Assembly (NCBI RefSeq): GCF_006442315.1
Contig: NZ_VFVY01000002.1
Location: forward strand, 372,001 to 436,000
DNA length: 64,000 bases
Source of the DNA: Mesorhizobium sp. B2-3-4
GTDB taxonomy: Bacteria; Pseudomonadota; Alphaproteobacteria; Rhizobiales; Rhizobiaceae
Direction: 5' to 3'
Part shown: in pieces, positions 36,412 through 46,294 of the stretch
Position numbering within the stretch: the stretch's first letter is position 1
How the letters are laid out: each line of letters begins with the position of its first letter
Program-made: the position numbers and the translations under genes
The notes under the pieces: generated by a model
Database searches by the model: none
Told to the model about the DNA's origin: nothing
The model's input: the letters and a program-made list of their open reading frames with translations, nothing else

Positions 36412-37148
36412 TTCGGGCCTCCGCCGAGATAGGCGCGGATTACCTGCGGATCGGCCATGACCGCATGCGGCTCGCCGTCAGCAATGATTTTTCCGGCGTC
36501 CATGCAGATCAGCCGCTCGGCCACCTGCAGCAGGATGTGGACGATATGTTCGATCCAGACGATGCCGATCTTGCGGCGGCGCAGTTCCTTGATGGTGCCG
36601 ACGAGTTCGCTCGCCTCGCCGTCGGTCAGGCCGCCGCCGATCTCGTCCAGCAGCAGCAATGTCGGCCGCGCCGCCAGTGCCCGTGCCAGTTCCAGCCGCT
36701 TGCGATCGAGCAGGCCGAGCGTTTCAGCCCGCCGGTTGGCGATGCCGAGCATGCCGCAGAGGTTCAGCGACCCGAGCGCCTCCTCATAGGCCTCGTCGCG
36801 CTGTAGCCCGGCGCCATGCGAGGCGGCGACGAAGACGTTTTCGAACGCCGTCATGCCGCTGAACGGCTTCGGCACCTGGTGGGTGCGCACCAGGCCGAGC
36901 CGGCATCGCTGCGTTGCCGACAACGCCGTCACGTCGCCACCCTTGAAGGCGACGGTGCCGGCGCTCGGCGGATAGGCGCCGGAAAGCACGCTGAGCAGCG
37001 TCGTCTTGCCGGCACCGTTCGGGCCGACGATGCCGACCGCTTCATCGGCGCCCATGGTGAAGTCGACTCCATCCAGCACCACGAGCGCGCCGAAACGCTT
37101 GTCGATGCCGGCGGCTCTGAGGATCGCAGCCTTTGCTGAACCGTTCAC
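36408..37148 (-). CDS. ABC ATPase (LivG family) of the protocatechuate-type importer
   Basis: ATPase of 246 aa: Walker A GPNGAGKTT, Walker B LLLLDEIGGGLTDGEA, and a degenerate signature region (ETLGLLDRKRLELARAL) lacking LSGGQ, seen in several LivG-like proteins of aromatic-acid importers. GTG start at 37148. It follows the binding-protein gene by 23 bp. Confidence 0.82.
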   Translation of the reverse strand: MNGSAKAAILRAAGIDKRFGALVVLDGVDFTMGADEAVGIVGPNGAGKTTLLSVLSGAYPPSAGTVAFKGGDVTALSATQRCRLGLVRTHQVPKPFSGMTAFENVFVAASHGAGLQRDEAYEEALGSLNLCGMLGIANRRAETLGLLDRKRLELARALAARPTLLLLDEIGGGLTDGEASELVGTIKELRRRKIGIVWIEHIVHILLQVAERLICMDAGKIIADGEPHAVMADPQVIRAYLGGGPK

Positions 37149-37171
37149 GTTGCGATCCCCGTATGCGCCCG

Positions 37172-38488
37172 TCAGCCGTTATAGGGCTGAAGCTTGGCTT
37201 CCACCGGCACCTTCGGATCGGTGGCGTTCTCGGTCACCACATAGTCGAGCGGGAATTTACTGCCTTCCTTGGCGGCCACCCATTGCGTGCCGATGATCGG
37301 GCCGGGCGAGACATTGGCGACAGGACCGCTGGTGAAGTCGACCTTGCCGCTCATGGTCTCGGTCTTGAGCGTGCTCAGCGCCTTGGCGACGGCTGCCTTG
37401 TCCTTGGCGTCGGTGCTTGCCTTCAGCGCCTCGAAGCCGGCATCGAGCAGCGACATGGAGGCGCCGAGCTGCTGCGTCCACTGCTTGCCGCTCGCCGCCT
37501 CATAGCCATCGGCGAGTTCCGTACCCGAGACACCGGTGAGCGGCGACTTGTAGGGAAACGCCTTGTGCCAGTAGGCGGCGCTGGAGATCTTCATGCCGAG
37601 ATCGCCGAGCGCTTCGATGTCGGATGGAAACAGGCCGGTCTTGGCGACCTGGCAGATCTTGATCTGCCTGATCAGCCCTTGCTGCGCGGCCTGGCGCCAG
37701 AAGGCGGCGAAATCAGGTGGGATCGGGAAGGAATTGAAGATCTCGACGCCTTCCTGCTTGAACAGCGCGATCTGCGAGGAATAGTCGGTGGTGCCTGTTT
37801 CATAGGCGCCGGGATCGACGATCGTAAAACCCTGCTTGGCCAGCAGCGGCGCCAGGTTGGCGCGGATGGCGTTGCCGTCGGCGTCGTTGGGATACATGAC
37901 TCCGACCTTCTTGTTGGTCTCGATCAAGTTCCACTGCGAGATATAGGCCTTGAAGAATTCGCCGACGCCGAAGCCGAAATGGTAGGTCCATTTGAACGGC
38001 GAGGGCGCGCCGGGCTTGGCGCCGCGGCCGAAATACCAGGCCTCCCAGGGCATGACGGTCGACAGGCACGGCACGCCGGCCGCCTCGCAGGCGTCCGCCA
38101 CCGGATTGATTACCTCGGGCGTCGACACCGCCAGCATCAGGTCGATCGCCTGGTTGTTGATCAGGTCCTTGGCGAGCTGGCCCGCGCGGGAGGGATCCGA
38201 TTGCGTGTCCTGGTCGAGGATTTCGACACTGTATTTCTTGCCGCCTAGCTCGATGCCTCCGGCCAGCGCCTTGCGGGCAAGATCGAGCACATAGCCGTCG
38301 GTTTCGCCGAAGCCGCCGAGCGGACCGGTGCGCGGGCTGACGAAGCCGACCTTGAGCGTGTCGGCGGCCTGTGCGAAGGCCTTATTGCCGCCAAGTGCCA
38401 AGGCGGTGCCGCCGGCAATCGAGGTGGCGATGAACTGGCGTCGCGACATACCGCGAATGCCGGATTTGCTGCCGATGGAATGGGTCAT
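37172..38488 (-). CDS. pcaM: Liv-type substrate-binding protein, protocatechuate/aromatic acid receptor
   Basis: Periplasmic receptor, 438 aa. A twin-arginine signal (GMSRRQFIATSIAGGTALAL) begins about residue 13 and is followed by the Peripla_BP_6 fold (LKVGFVSPRTGPLGGFGETD). ATG 38488 is fixed by GGGAGGAAAAC directly upstream. The symbol rests on context: the gene heads a Liv-type importer behind a PcaQ-type operator next to pcaQ-pcaDCHGB, as for the protocatechuate-inducible pcaMNVWX importer of Sinorhizobium meliloti. The ligand might equally be 4-hydroxybenzoate or vanillate. Confidence 0.72.
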   Translation of the reverse strand: MTHSIGSKSGIRGMSRRQFIATSIAGGTALALGGNKAFAQAADTLKVGFVSPRTGPLGGFGETDGYVLDLARKALAGGIELGGKKYSVEILDQDTQSDPSRAGQLAKDLINNQAIDLMLAVSTPEVINPVADACEAAGVPCLSTVMPWEAWYFGRGAKPGAPSPFKWTYHFGFGVGEFFKAYISQWNLIETNKKVGVMYPNDADGNAIRANLAPLLAKQGFTIVDPGAYETGTTDYSSQIALFKQEGVEIFNSFPIPPDFAAFWRQAAQQGLIRQIKICQVAKTGLFPSDIEALGDLGMKISSAAYWHKAFPYKSPLTGVSGTELADGYEAASGKQWTQQLGASMSLLDAGFEALKASTDAKDKAAVAKALSTLKTETMSGKVDFTSGPVANVSPGPIIGTQWVAAKEGSKFPLDYVVTENATDPKVPVEAKLQPYNG

Positions 38489-38534
38489 GTTTTCCTCCCT
38501 CTGTGGCTCCTCCATCACCACAGTGCACCAGCGT

Positions 38535-38574
38535 TTTGGTTCGGTAAAATGATATTTTGCGGCGTTTCATTAAC
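38535..38574 (-). repeat. Left arm of 40-bp inverted repeat: promoter of the importer operon
   Basis: These 40 bases match the reverse complement of 39564-39603 at 39 of 40 positions. On the minus strand they hold a TATCAT -10-like hexamer followed by ATTTTACCGAACCAAA. They lie directly downstream of the PcaQ-type operator at 38570-38585 and upstream of the binding-protein gene, so this is the importer promoter. Confidence 0.8.
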
Positions 38575-38585
38575 CGCTGGGTTAG
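38570..38585 (-). promoter_or_regulatory. PcaQ operator for the importer/vdh operon
   Basis: Minus strand reads CTAACC-CAGC-GGTTAA, one base off the PcaQ consensus ATAACC-N4-GGTTAA established in Sinorhizobium. It overlaps the expected -35 region of the adjoining promoter, the usual place for a LysR activator. Confidence 0.75.
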
Positions 38586-38627
38586 CAGATTCTGGATGAG
38601 GCCGAGGCTTGCGGGCCGTCAAGCGTC

Positions 38628-39545
38628 TCAGTTACCCGGCCTTGCCGCCTCGCGAATGGTTTGCAGCAGGATCGAGAAGGCAGGCGAGAGGGCGGTGTCG
38701 GTGCGCATCGTCAGCCCGACCGGCCCCTTGGTTTCCTCGGTGTCGACCGGCAAGGCGACGAAAGCACCGCTTGCGATCTCGTTGGCGACCACGCCGGCTG
38801 AAATGATCCACACCGCATTGCTCTGGCGCATGAAGGAGCGGCCGAACGAATCCGAGACGGTCTCGATCTCGGTGGCCGGCGCCGTCATGCCGTTGGTGAT
38901 GAACAGGCGGTCGACGAAGGGACGGATGACGGACTCCCGCGTCGGCATCAGCACCGGGAAGTCGTCGAGGTTGGCGAAAATGTCAGCCTCCGGCTCCAGC
39001 AGCGGATGGCCGGCCCGCACCACGAACAGGACCTGTTCGGAATAGAGATGTTCGAAGAAGAAGCCGGTCATGTTCTCCGGCGCCGCCAGCCGTCCGACAA
39101 CGAGATCGAGCGCGCCGGTGCGCAATTGTTCGAGCAGCACGGCATTCTCGCCGGTGACGATCTTGAGGGCGGCGCCTGTGTTCTCCCCGAGGAAGAGGCT
39201 CATGGCCCGAGGCATCACCCTTGCCGACACGGTCGGCAGCGCGCCGATGCGGATCGGGTGGCGATTGACGGCGCCGTCCTGGCGAACGGAATCGACGCCG
39301 CGCTTCAAGGCGGTGATCGCCGAGCCGGCATGGCCGAGGAAAATCTCGCCGAGCCTGGTGACACGAATACCGCGCCCGTCACGCTCGACGACAGCGACAC
39401 CGAGCGCTTCTTCCAGCTCGCGCAGGGTCTTGGTCACCGCCGGTGCGCTGACATGCAGAAAATCGGCGGCCCGGGCCACGCTTCCTTGCCGCGCCACTTC
39501 CAGGAAAGCCTGCAGGTGGCGGAACCGGATTCGGCTTTCGGACAT
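38628..39545 (-). CDS. pcaQ: LysR-type activator PcaQ
   Basis: Activator of protocatechuate catabolism, 305 aa, responding in relatives to beta-carboxy-muconate-type intermediates. The helix-turn-helix region reads RFRHLQAFLEVARQGSVARA then PAVTKTLRELEEALG; the effector domain contains RIGALPTVSARVMPRAM. This N-terminus matches the PcaQ/GbpR group. ATG 39545 is chosen over the in-frame ATG 39581, because the latter would put the PcaQ operator inside the coding region. It is divergent from pcaD and transcribed toward the importer promoter. Confidence 0.86.
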   Translation of the reverse strand: MSESRIRFRHLQAFLEVARQGSVARAADFLHVSAPAVTKTLRELEEALGVAVVERDGRGIRVTRLGEIFLGHAGSAITALKRGVDSVRQDGAVNRHPIRIGALPTVSARVMPRAMSLFLGENTGAALKIVTGENAVLLEQLRTGALDLVVGRLAAPENMTGFFFEHLYSEQVLFVVRAGHPLLEPEADIFANLDDFPVLMPTRESVIRPFVDRLFITNGMTAPATEIETVSDSFGRSFMRQSNAVWIISAGVVANEIASGAFVALPVDTEETKGPVGLTMRTDTALSPAFSILLQTIREAARPGN

Positions 39546-39552
39546 AAGTTTG

Positions 39553-39568
39553 ATAACCCCTGAGTTAA
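39553..39568 (+). promoter_or_regulatory. PcaQ operator for pcaDCHGB-pobA
   Basis: ATAACC-CCTG-AGTTAA, one base off ATAACC-N4-GGTTAA. It begins 7 bases beyond the pcaQ start codon and overlaps the -35 region for pcaD, so it may also autoregulate pcaQ. Confidence 0.8.
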
Positions 39569-39603
39569 TGAAACGGCGCAAAATATCATTTTACCGAACC
39601 AAA
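39564..39603 (+). repeat. Right arm of 40-bp inverted repeat: pcaD promoter
   Basis: Matches the reverse complement of 38535-38574 at 39 of 40 positions. TATCAT at 39584-39589 is the probable -10; the -35 falls in the PcaQ operator. The GTG of pcaD is 35 bases further on, with CCGGAGG as ribosome site. Confidence 0.8.
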
Positions 39604-39638
39604 TGCCTTGTGCAATGTGAAGCCGGAGGATCGAAATC

Positions 39639-40451
39639 GTGCCATTCGTCACCCTAGGCGGCACCACGCTGCACCACCGATATGTCGAGGCGAACGGCAA
39701 GGCGTCTCCGGTCGTGTTCATCAATTCGCTCGGTACCGACTTCCGCATCTGGGACGATGTGGCCGCGCGTCTGGCCGGCGAAATGCCTCTGCTTGTCTAT
39801 GACAAGCGCGGCCACGGCCTCTCCGGTAACGGCAGCGGCGTGCGCTCCATCGACGACCATGCCGATGATTTGGGCGCGCTCATCGATCATTTTGGTTTCA
39901 GCAGGGTTGTTCTGGTCGGCCTGTCGGTCGGCGGCATGGTCGCGCAACGGCTCTACGCCCGCCGGCCCGAGATCGTCCGGGCACTGGTCCTCAGCGACAC
40001 GGCCCACAAGATCGGCACCGCCGAGAGCTGGAACGGCCGCATTGCGACCGTCGAACGCGAGGGCATCGAGGCGATCGCCGACGGCGTGATGAAAGTGTGG
40101 TTCACGCCGGATTTCCATGCCGCGCGCGCAGCCGACCTTTCCGGCTGCCGCAACATGCTGGTCAGGCAGCCGCTGCCCGGCTATATCGGCACCTGCATGG
40201 CGGTCCGCGATGCCGACTTCACCGAGACGGCGCGCCGCATCGCGGTGCCGACGCTGTGCATGGCCGGCGACCAGGACGGCTCGACGCCTCCCGACCTCGT
40301 CCGCTCACTCGCCGCTCTGATCCCCGGCGCGCGTTTCGAGATCATCGGCAGCGCCGGACATATTCCCTGCATCGAACAGCCTGAGGCAATGGTCGCGCTG
40401 ATCCGCGACTTTGTCGCATCGCTTGCCCCTGGAGCAGAAACCCATGGATGA
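39639..40451 (+). CDS. pcaD: 3-oxoadipate enol-lactonase
   Basis: Alpha/beta hydrolase (270 aa) opening 3-oxoadipate enol-lactone to 3-oxoadipate. The nucleophile elbow is VGLSVGGMVAQ (Ser), with an Asp in GDQDGSTPP and His in GSAGHIPCIE. The oxyanion region is FINSLGTDFRIWD, typical of PcaD. GTG start with CCGGAGG about 9 bases upstream. First gene of the PcaQ-controlled ring-cleavage operon; overlaps pcaC by 8 bases. Confidence 0.92.
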   Translation: MPFVTLGGTTLHHRYVEANGKASPVVFINSLGTDFRIWDDVAARLAGEMPLLVYDKRGHGLSGNGSGVRSIDDHADDLGALIDHFGFSRVVLVGLSVGGMVAQRLYARRPEIVRALVLSDTAHKIGTAESWNGRIATVEREGIEAIADGVMKVWFTPDFHAARAADLSGCRNMLVRQPLPGYIGTCMAVRDADFTETARRIAVPTLCMAGDQDGSTPPDLVRSLAALIPGARFEIIGSAGHIPCIEQPEAMVALIRDFVASLAPGAETHG

Positions 40452-40851
40452 AGTCCCCGGCAACACAGCCAGATATCGTACCGGACTCGCGGTACGGCGC
40501 TCGGTCCTTGGCGATCCGCATGTCGATCGTGCCGAGACTGGCGCCACCGATTTCGACCAGCCGTTCCAGGAACTGATAACCGAAGCCGCCTGGGGAACCG
40601 TCTGGGCGCGGCCTGGCTTCAGCAAGCGCGAACGTTCGATCGTCACGCTGGCGCTGCTGGCAGCCCTTGGCCATGATGAGGAAGTGGCCTTGCATGTGCG
40701 CGCCACCGCCAACACCGGCGCCTCGCGCGAGGATATTTGCGAGGCGTTCCTGCATGTCGCCATTTATGCCGGCGTGCCGGCAGCCAACCGCGCCTTCAGG
40801 ATCGCCAAGGAGGTGTTCTCGGAAATGGATGGAGCCAGGAATGTCCGCTGA
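40444..40851 (+). CDS. pcaC: 4-carboxymuconolactone decarboxylase
   Basis: Small all-helical decarboxylase (135 aa, normal size) of the AhpD/CMD fold, converting gamma-carboxymuconolactone to 3-oxoadipate enol-lactone. Characteristic stretches are [14 protein letters not shown] at the N-terminus, [10 protein letters not shown] and [16 protein letters not shown] with the active-site His. Overlaps pcaD and pcaH (8 and 11 bases). Confidence 0.93.
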   Translation: MDEVPGNTARYRTGLAVRRSVLGDPHVDRAETGATDFDQPFQELITEAAWGTVWARPGFSKRERSIVTLALLAALGHDEEVALHVRATANTGASREDICEAFLHVAIYAGVPAANRAFRIAKEVFSEMDGARNVR

Positions 40852-41596
40852 TCCCGGTTCGAACCGGAGGCCCGAGGCCGGCGCGTTCTTCCAGCGCGAC
40901 CGCACGTGGCATCCGCCGGCACTGACGCCGGGCTATAAGAGTTCGGTGTTGCGCTCGCCGCAAAAGGCGCTGCTGTCCTTCGACAACACGCTGTCGGAAA
41001 TATCAGGTCCGGTCTTCGGCCATGCCATGCTGGGCGAACTCGACAACGACCTGATTCACAATTTCGCTCGACCGGGGGAGAGCGCCATCGGCGAGCGCAT
41101 CATCGTCCACGGGCGCGTGCTCGACGAACGCGGCGTCGGCGTGGCCGGTGCGCTGCTCGAATTCTGGCAGGCCAATGCCGGCGGCCGCTACCGCCACAAG
41201 AAGGACGGCTATCTCGCCCCGCTCGACCCGAATTTCGGCGGCTGCGGCCGCGCCATCACGGGCGAGGACGGCTCCTATGCCTTTCGCACCGTCAAACCCG
41301 GCCCCTATCCCTGGCCGAACGGACCCAATGACTGGCGCCCCGCGCATATCCACTTCTCGGTGTTCGGCCATGGCTTCGCCCAGCGGCTGATCACGCAGAT
41401 GTATTTCGAGGGCGATCCGCTGATCTGGAAATGCCCGATCGTGCGCGGCATCGCCGACAGGGCGGCCATCGAAGCTTTGACGGCGCTCCTCGATACGCAG
41501 GCGACGATCCCGATGGATGCGCTTGCCTACAAGTTCGACATCGTGCTGCGCGGACGCCGCTCCTCGCTGTTCGAGAACCGGCTGGAGGGCAATTGA
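40841..41596 (+). CDS. pcaH: Protocatechuate 3,4-dioxygenase beta subunit
   Basis: Intradiol ring-cleaving subunit, 251 aa, carrying the catalytic Fe(III). Probable iron ligands are Tyr in [14 protein letters not shown], Tyr in PGPYPWPNG and the two His of [13 protein letters not shown]. The product with PcaG is 3-carboxy-cis,cis-muconate. AGGA precedes ATG 40841. It shares one base with pcaG (TGATG). Confidence 0.93.
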   Translation: MSADPGSNRRPEAGAFFQRDRTWHPPALTPGYKSSVLRSPQKALLSFDNTLSEISGPVFGHAMLGELDNDLIHNFARPGESAIGERIIVHGRVLDERGVGVAGALLEFWQANAGGRYRHKKDGYLAPLDPNFGGCGRAITGEDGSYAFRTVKPGPYPWPNGPNDWRPAHIHFSVFGHGFAQRLITQMYFEGDPLIWKCPIVRGIADRAAIEALTALLDTQATIPMDALAYKFDIVLRGRRSSLFENRLEGN

Positions 41597-42210
41597 TGGC
41601 CCAGTCGCTCGATCGCCTGAAGGAGAGTCCGTCGCAGACCGCCGGGCCTTACGTCCACATAGGGCTGACACCCAATTTCTGCGGCATCGCCGGCGTCTAC
41701 GCGAGCGATCTTGGCGCGACAATGGTCAATGATCGGACCAAGGGCGAACGGATAAAGCTCAACATCCGCGTGCTCGACGGCACCGGCACGCCGCTAAAGG
41801 ACGCGCTGGTCGAGATATGGCAGGCCGATGCGGCCGGGCTCTACAATTCGCCCGCCGAGATGCGCGGCGCCGCCGATCCGAATTTCCTCGGCTGGGGCCG
41901 CTGTCCGACCGACATGGAAACCGGCCTCTGCGTCTTCGAGACGATCAAGCCCGGCCGCGTGCCGTTCCGCGACGGTCGCCTGATGGCGCCGCACATCACG
42001 CTCTGGATCGTTGCGCGCGGCATCAATCTCGGCCTCCACACCAGGCTCTATTTCTCCGACGAGGAGAAGGCCAATGGCGAGGATCCGATCCTGGCGCGCA
42101 TCGAGCATCGTGTGCGCGTGCCGACCCTGGTCGCCGAGCGCCAGGGCGACGACTACGTCTTCGATGTCCATCTCCAGGGGGAGAAGGAAACGGTCTTCTT
42201 CGACAGCTAG
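41596..42210 (+). CDS. pcaG: Protocatechuate 3,4-dioxygenase alpha subunit
   Basis: Structural partner of PcaH, 204 aa, same intradiol fold but without iron ligands. Opens SPSQTAGPYVHIGLTPNF, a family signature, and has LVEIWQADAAGLYNSP and MAPHITLWIVARGI where the beta subunit has its His-x-His. Shares the TGATG junction with pcaH. Confidence 0.93.
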   Translation: MAQSLDRLKESPSQTAGPYVHIGLTPNFCGIAGVYASDLGATMVNDRTKGERIKLNIRVLDGTGTPLKDALVEIWQADAAGLYNSPAEMRGAADPNFLGWGRCPTDMETGLCVFETIKPGRVPFRDGRLMAPHITLWIVARGINLGLHTRLYFSDEEKANGEDPILARIEHRVRVPTLVAERQGDDYVFDVHLQGEKETVFFDS

Positions 42211-42221
42211 GCGACCATGAC

Positions 42222-44446
<2,225 letters not shown>

Positions 44447-44454
44447 AGCCTGTT

Positions 44455-44476
44455 CCATCCCGATGGATCGGGATGG
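44455..44476. terminator. Hairpin after pobA
   Basis: Perfect 10-base inverted repeat CCATCCCGAT / ATCGGGATGG separated by 2 bases, 9 bases past the pobA stop. It is the likely 3' end of the pca transcript, and is joined to the RIME-like palindrome that follows. Confidence 0.6.
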
Positions 44477-44492
44477 GCTCTATCTCAGTTTG

Positions 44493-44539
44493 AGCATGAT
44501 CTTGTCCGAAAACCGGTATCCACTTTTCGGGATCATGCT
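44493..44539. repeat. RIME-like rhizobial intergenic palindrome
   Basis: Outer arms AGCATGATC (44493-44501) and GATCATGCT (44531-44539) with inner CCGAAAA / TTTTCGG arms. This is the widespread AGCATGATC...CCGAAAACCGG...TTTTCGGGATCATGCT element of Rhizobium/Mesorhizobium genomes. It ends 4 bases before the stop of the convergent permease gene. Confidence 0.75.
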
Positions 44540-44543
44540 TTGG

Positions 44544-45407
44544 CTATCCCTTGATCGCCGAGCCGACGATGGAATCGACGAAGAAGCGTTGCAGGAAAAC
44601 GAACAGGATGAGCGGCGGCAGCACCGCAAGCGTGGCGCCGGCCATCACCAGGCCGGTATTCATCGCCCCCCTGTTGTAGCTGAGCAGCCGGCTCAGGCTG
44701 ATGACGATCGGATAGGCGTCGGCATTGCCCTGCAGCACGGTCAGCGGCCACAGATAGCTGTTCCAGTGATAGACGAAGGCGAACAGCGCCAGCGCCGCGA
44801 TCGCGGGCGCCACGCTCGGCGCCACGATCTTGTAGAGGATCAGCAGTTCGGAGGCGCCGTCCATGCGCGCGGCGTCGATCAGGTCGTCGGGCACGCCTGC
44901 TATGAACTGGCGCATCAGGAAGATGCCGAACGCATTGGCGAGATTGGGCACGATGATGCCGGCGAGGCTGGCATTGAGGCCGATCGAGCCGACCAGGCGA
45001 TAGAGCGGGATCAGCGTCACGATCGGCGGCAGGAACATGGCGGCGATCAGCACCGAGAACAGAAGCGAGCGGCCGGGGAAATGGTATTTGGCGAAGGCGT
45101 AGCCGGCCATCATGCTGGTGACGAGAATGCCGGTGGTGGTGATCGACGCGATGACCAGCGAATTCCACATCGAGCGGCCGACATTGACCACCCCCGAGAC
45201 TTTCTCGTAGGCGTCGAGACCTGGCGTGCGGGGAATCCACACCGGCGGCACCTGCATGCTCTCGGCCGGCGTCTTGAGGCTGGACAGCACCATCCACACC
45301 AGCGGAAAGGCCGATGCCACGGCGACGACCAGCATCAATGTGGCGAGCAGCGCCTTGCGGCCGGATGGCCGCTTGCGCGGCAGGCGGCTTGAGGAGCCGG
45401 CGCTCAT
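44544..45407 (-). CDS. CUT1 sugar ABC permease (MalG type), importer 1
   Basis: Inner-membrane permease, 287 aa. The EAA loop LIDAARMDGASELLILYKIV and an N-terminal helix followed by FPLVWMVLSSLKTPAE mark the MalG class. Its ATG overlaps the MalF-type stop (ATGA). Importer 1 (binding protein, two permeases) has no ATPase gene; it must borrow one, as many CUT1 systems do. Confidence 0.87.
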   Translation of the reverse strand: MSAGSSSRLPRKRPSGRKALLATLMLVVAVASAFPLVWMVLSSLKTPAESMQVPPVWIPRTPGLDAYEKVSGVVNVGRSMWNSLVIASITTTGILVTSMMAGYAFAKYHFPGRSLLFSVLIAAMFLPPIVTLIPLYRLVGSIGLNASLAGIIVPNLANAFGIFLMRQFIAGVPDDLIDAARMDGASELLILYKIVAPSVAPAIAALALFAFVYHWNSYLWPLTVLQGNADAYPIVISLSRLLSYNRGAMNTGLVMAGATLAVLPPLILFVFLQRFFVDSIVGSAIKG

Positions 45408-46294
45408 TCCTGGTCCTTCCGATTGGCGAGTGCGAAGAGTGCGCAGACGACGACGATCAGCGACAGCATCAGCATGACGGCCATGGCCGACCCCAGCCCG
45501 CCCTGCGCCCGTTCGATACCGACGCGGCGGATGTGGTAGGTCAAGACATTGGTCGAGCCGACCGGCCCGCCCTGCGTGATCAGTGCCACCGGCTCGAACA
45601 CCTGCACGGCGTTGATGATGGCGATGACGGCGCTGAACAAAAGCGTGCGTCGCATCAGCGGCAGGGTTATGAAACGGAATTGCTCGAAGCGGTTGGCGCC
45701 ATCGAGTCTGGCCGCCTCGTAGAGGCTGCCGGGGATCTGTGTCAGCCCGGCGATCGCCAGCACGGTGAAATAACCGACCTGTTGCCAGACATTGAGGACG
45801 ACGATCGAAATCAGCGCCGAGCGCGGCGACGACAGCCACGGCTGCGGCCCAATGCCGACCAGACCGAGCATCTGGTTGAACGGCCCCTCGCTCGGCGAAT
45901 AGAGCTTCGACCAGACCAGCGCCACCGCGATCATCGGCACCATGTAGGTGGAGAACAGCACGGTGCGCAGTGCCGTGCCGCCGGCCACGTCATCTTGATA
46001 GACCATCAGCCCGAAAGCCACCGACAACGGCAGGATGAGGATGACCGACAGCGCGGTATAGATCGCGGTGTTGACGAGCGCGCCCTTGAAGTCGCGTCCA
46101 ACCGAGGTCGGTCCAAAGATTTCGCGGAAATTGTCGAGGCCGATGAAGGACGCGCTGGCAAACGGCGTCTGCGTCGACCAGTCCTGGAAGGACAACCAGA
46201 CGGTGAGCAGCATCGGCAAAAGGATGAAGATGCCGATCAGCGTCACGGCGGGCGTAAGCATGATGCCCGCCGAGGCACGGTACCTCTGGATCAT
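45404..46294 (-). CDS. CUT1 sugar ABC permease (MalF type), importer 1
   Basis: Inner-membrane permease, 296 aa. EAA loop LYEAARLDGANRFEQFRFIT; the first helix region LTPAVTLIGIFILLPMLLTV and WLSFQDW are MalF-like. The ATG shares one base with the binding-protein stop (TAATG). Confidence 0.87.
   Translation of the reverse strand: MIQRYRASAGIMLTPAVTLIGIFILLPMLLTVWLSFQDWSTQTPFASASFIGLDNFREIFGPTSVGRDFKGALVNTAIYTALSVILILPLSVAFGLMVYQDDVAGGTALRTVLFSTYMVPMIAVALVWSKLYSPSEGPFNQMLGLVGIGPQPWLSSPRSALISIVVLNVWQQVGYFTVLAIAGLTQIPGSLYEAARLDGANRFEQFRFITLPLMRRTLLFSAVIAIINAVQVFEPVALITQGGPVGSTNVLTYHIRRVGIERAQGGLGSAMAVMLMLSLIVVVCALFALANRKDQE

Noticed and set aside
39545..39581. Earlier in-frame ATG (39581) as pcaQ start
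   Set aside because: It would put the PcaQ operator and half of the promoter repeat inside the gene, and known PcaQ proteins begin near the MSESRIRFRHLQ sequence.
44493..44539. CRISPR-like repeat unit
   Set aside because: Single copy with internal dyad symmetry; matches the dispersed RIME-like palindrome, with no spacers.
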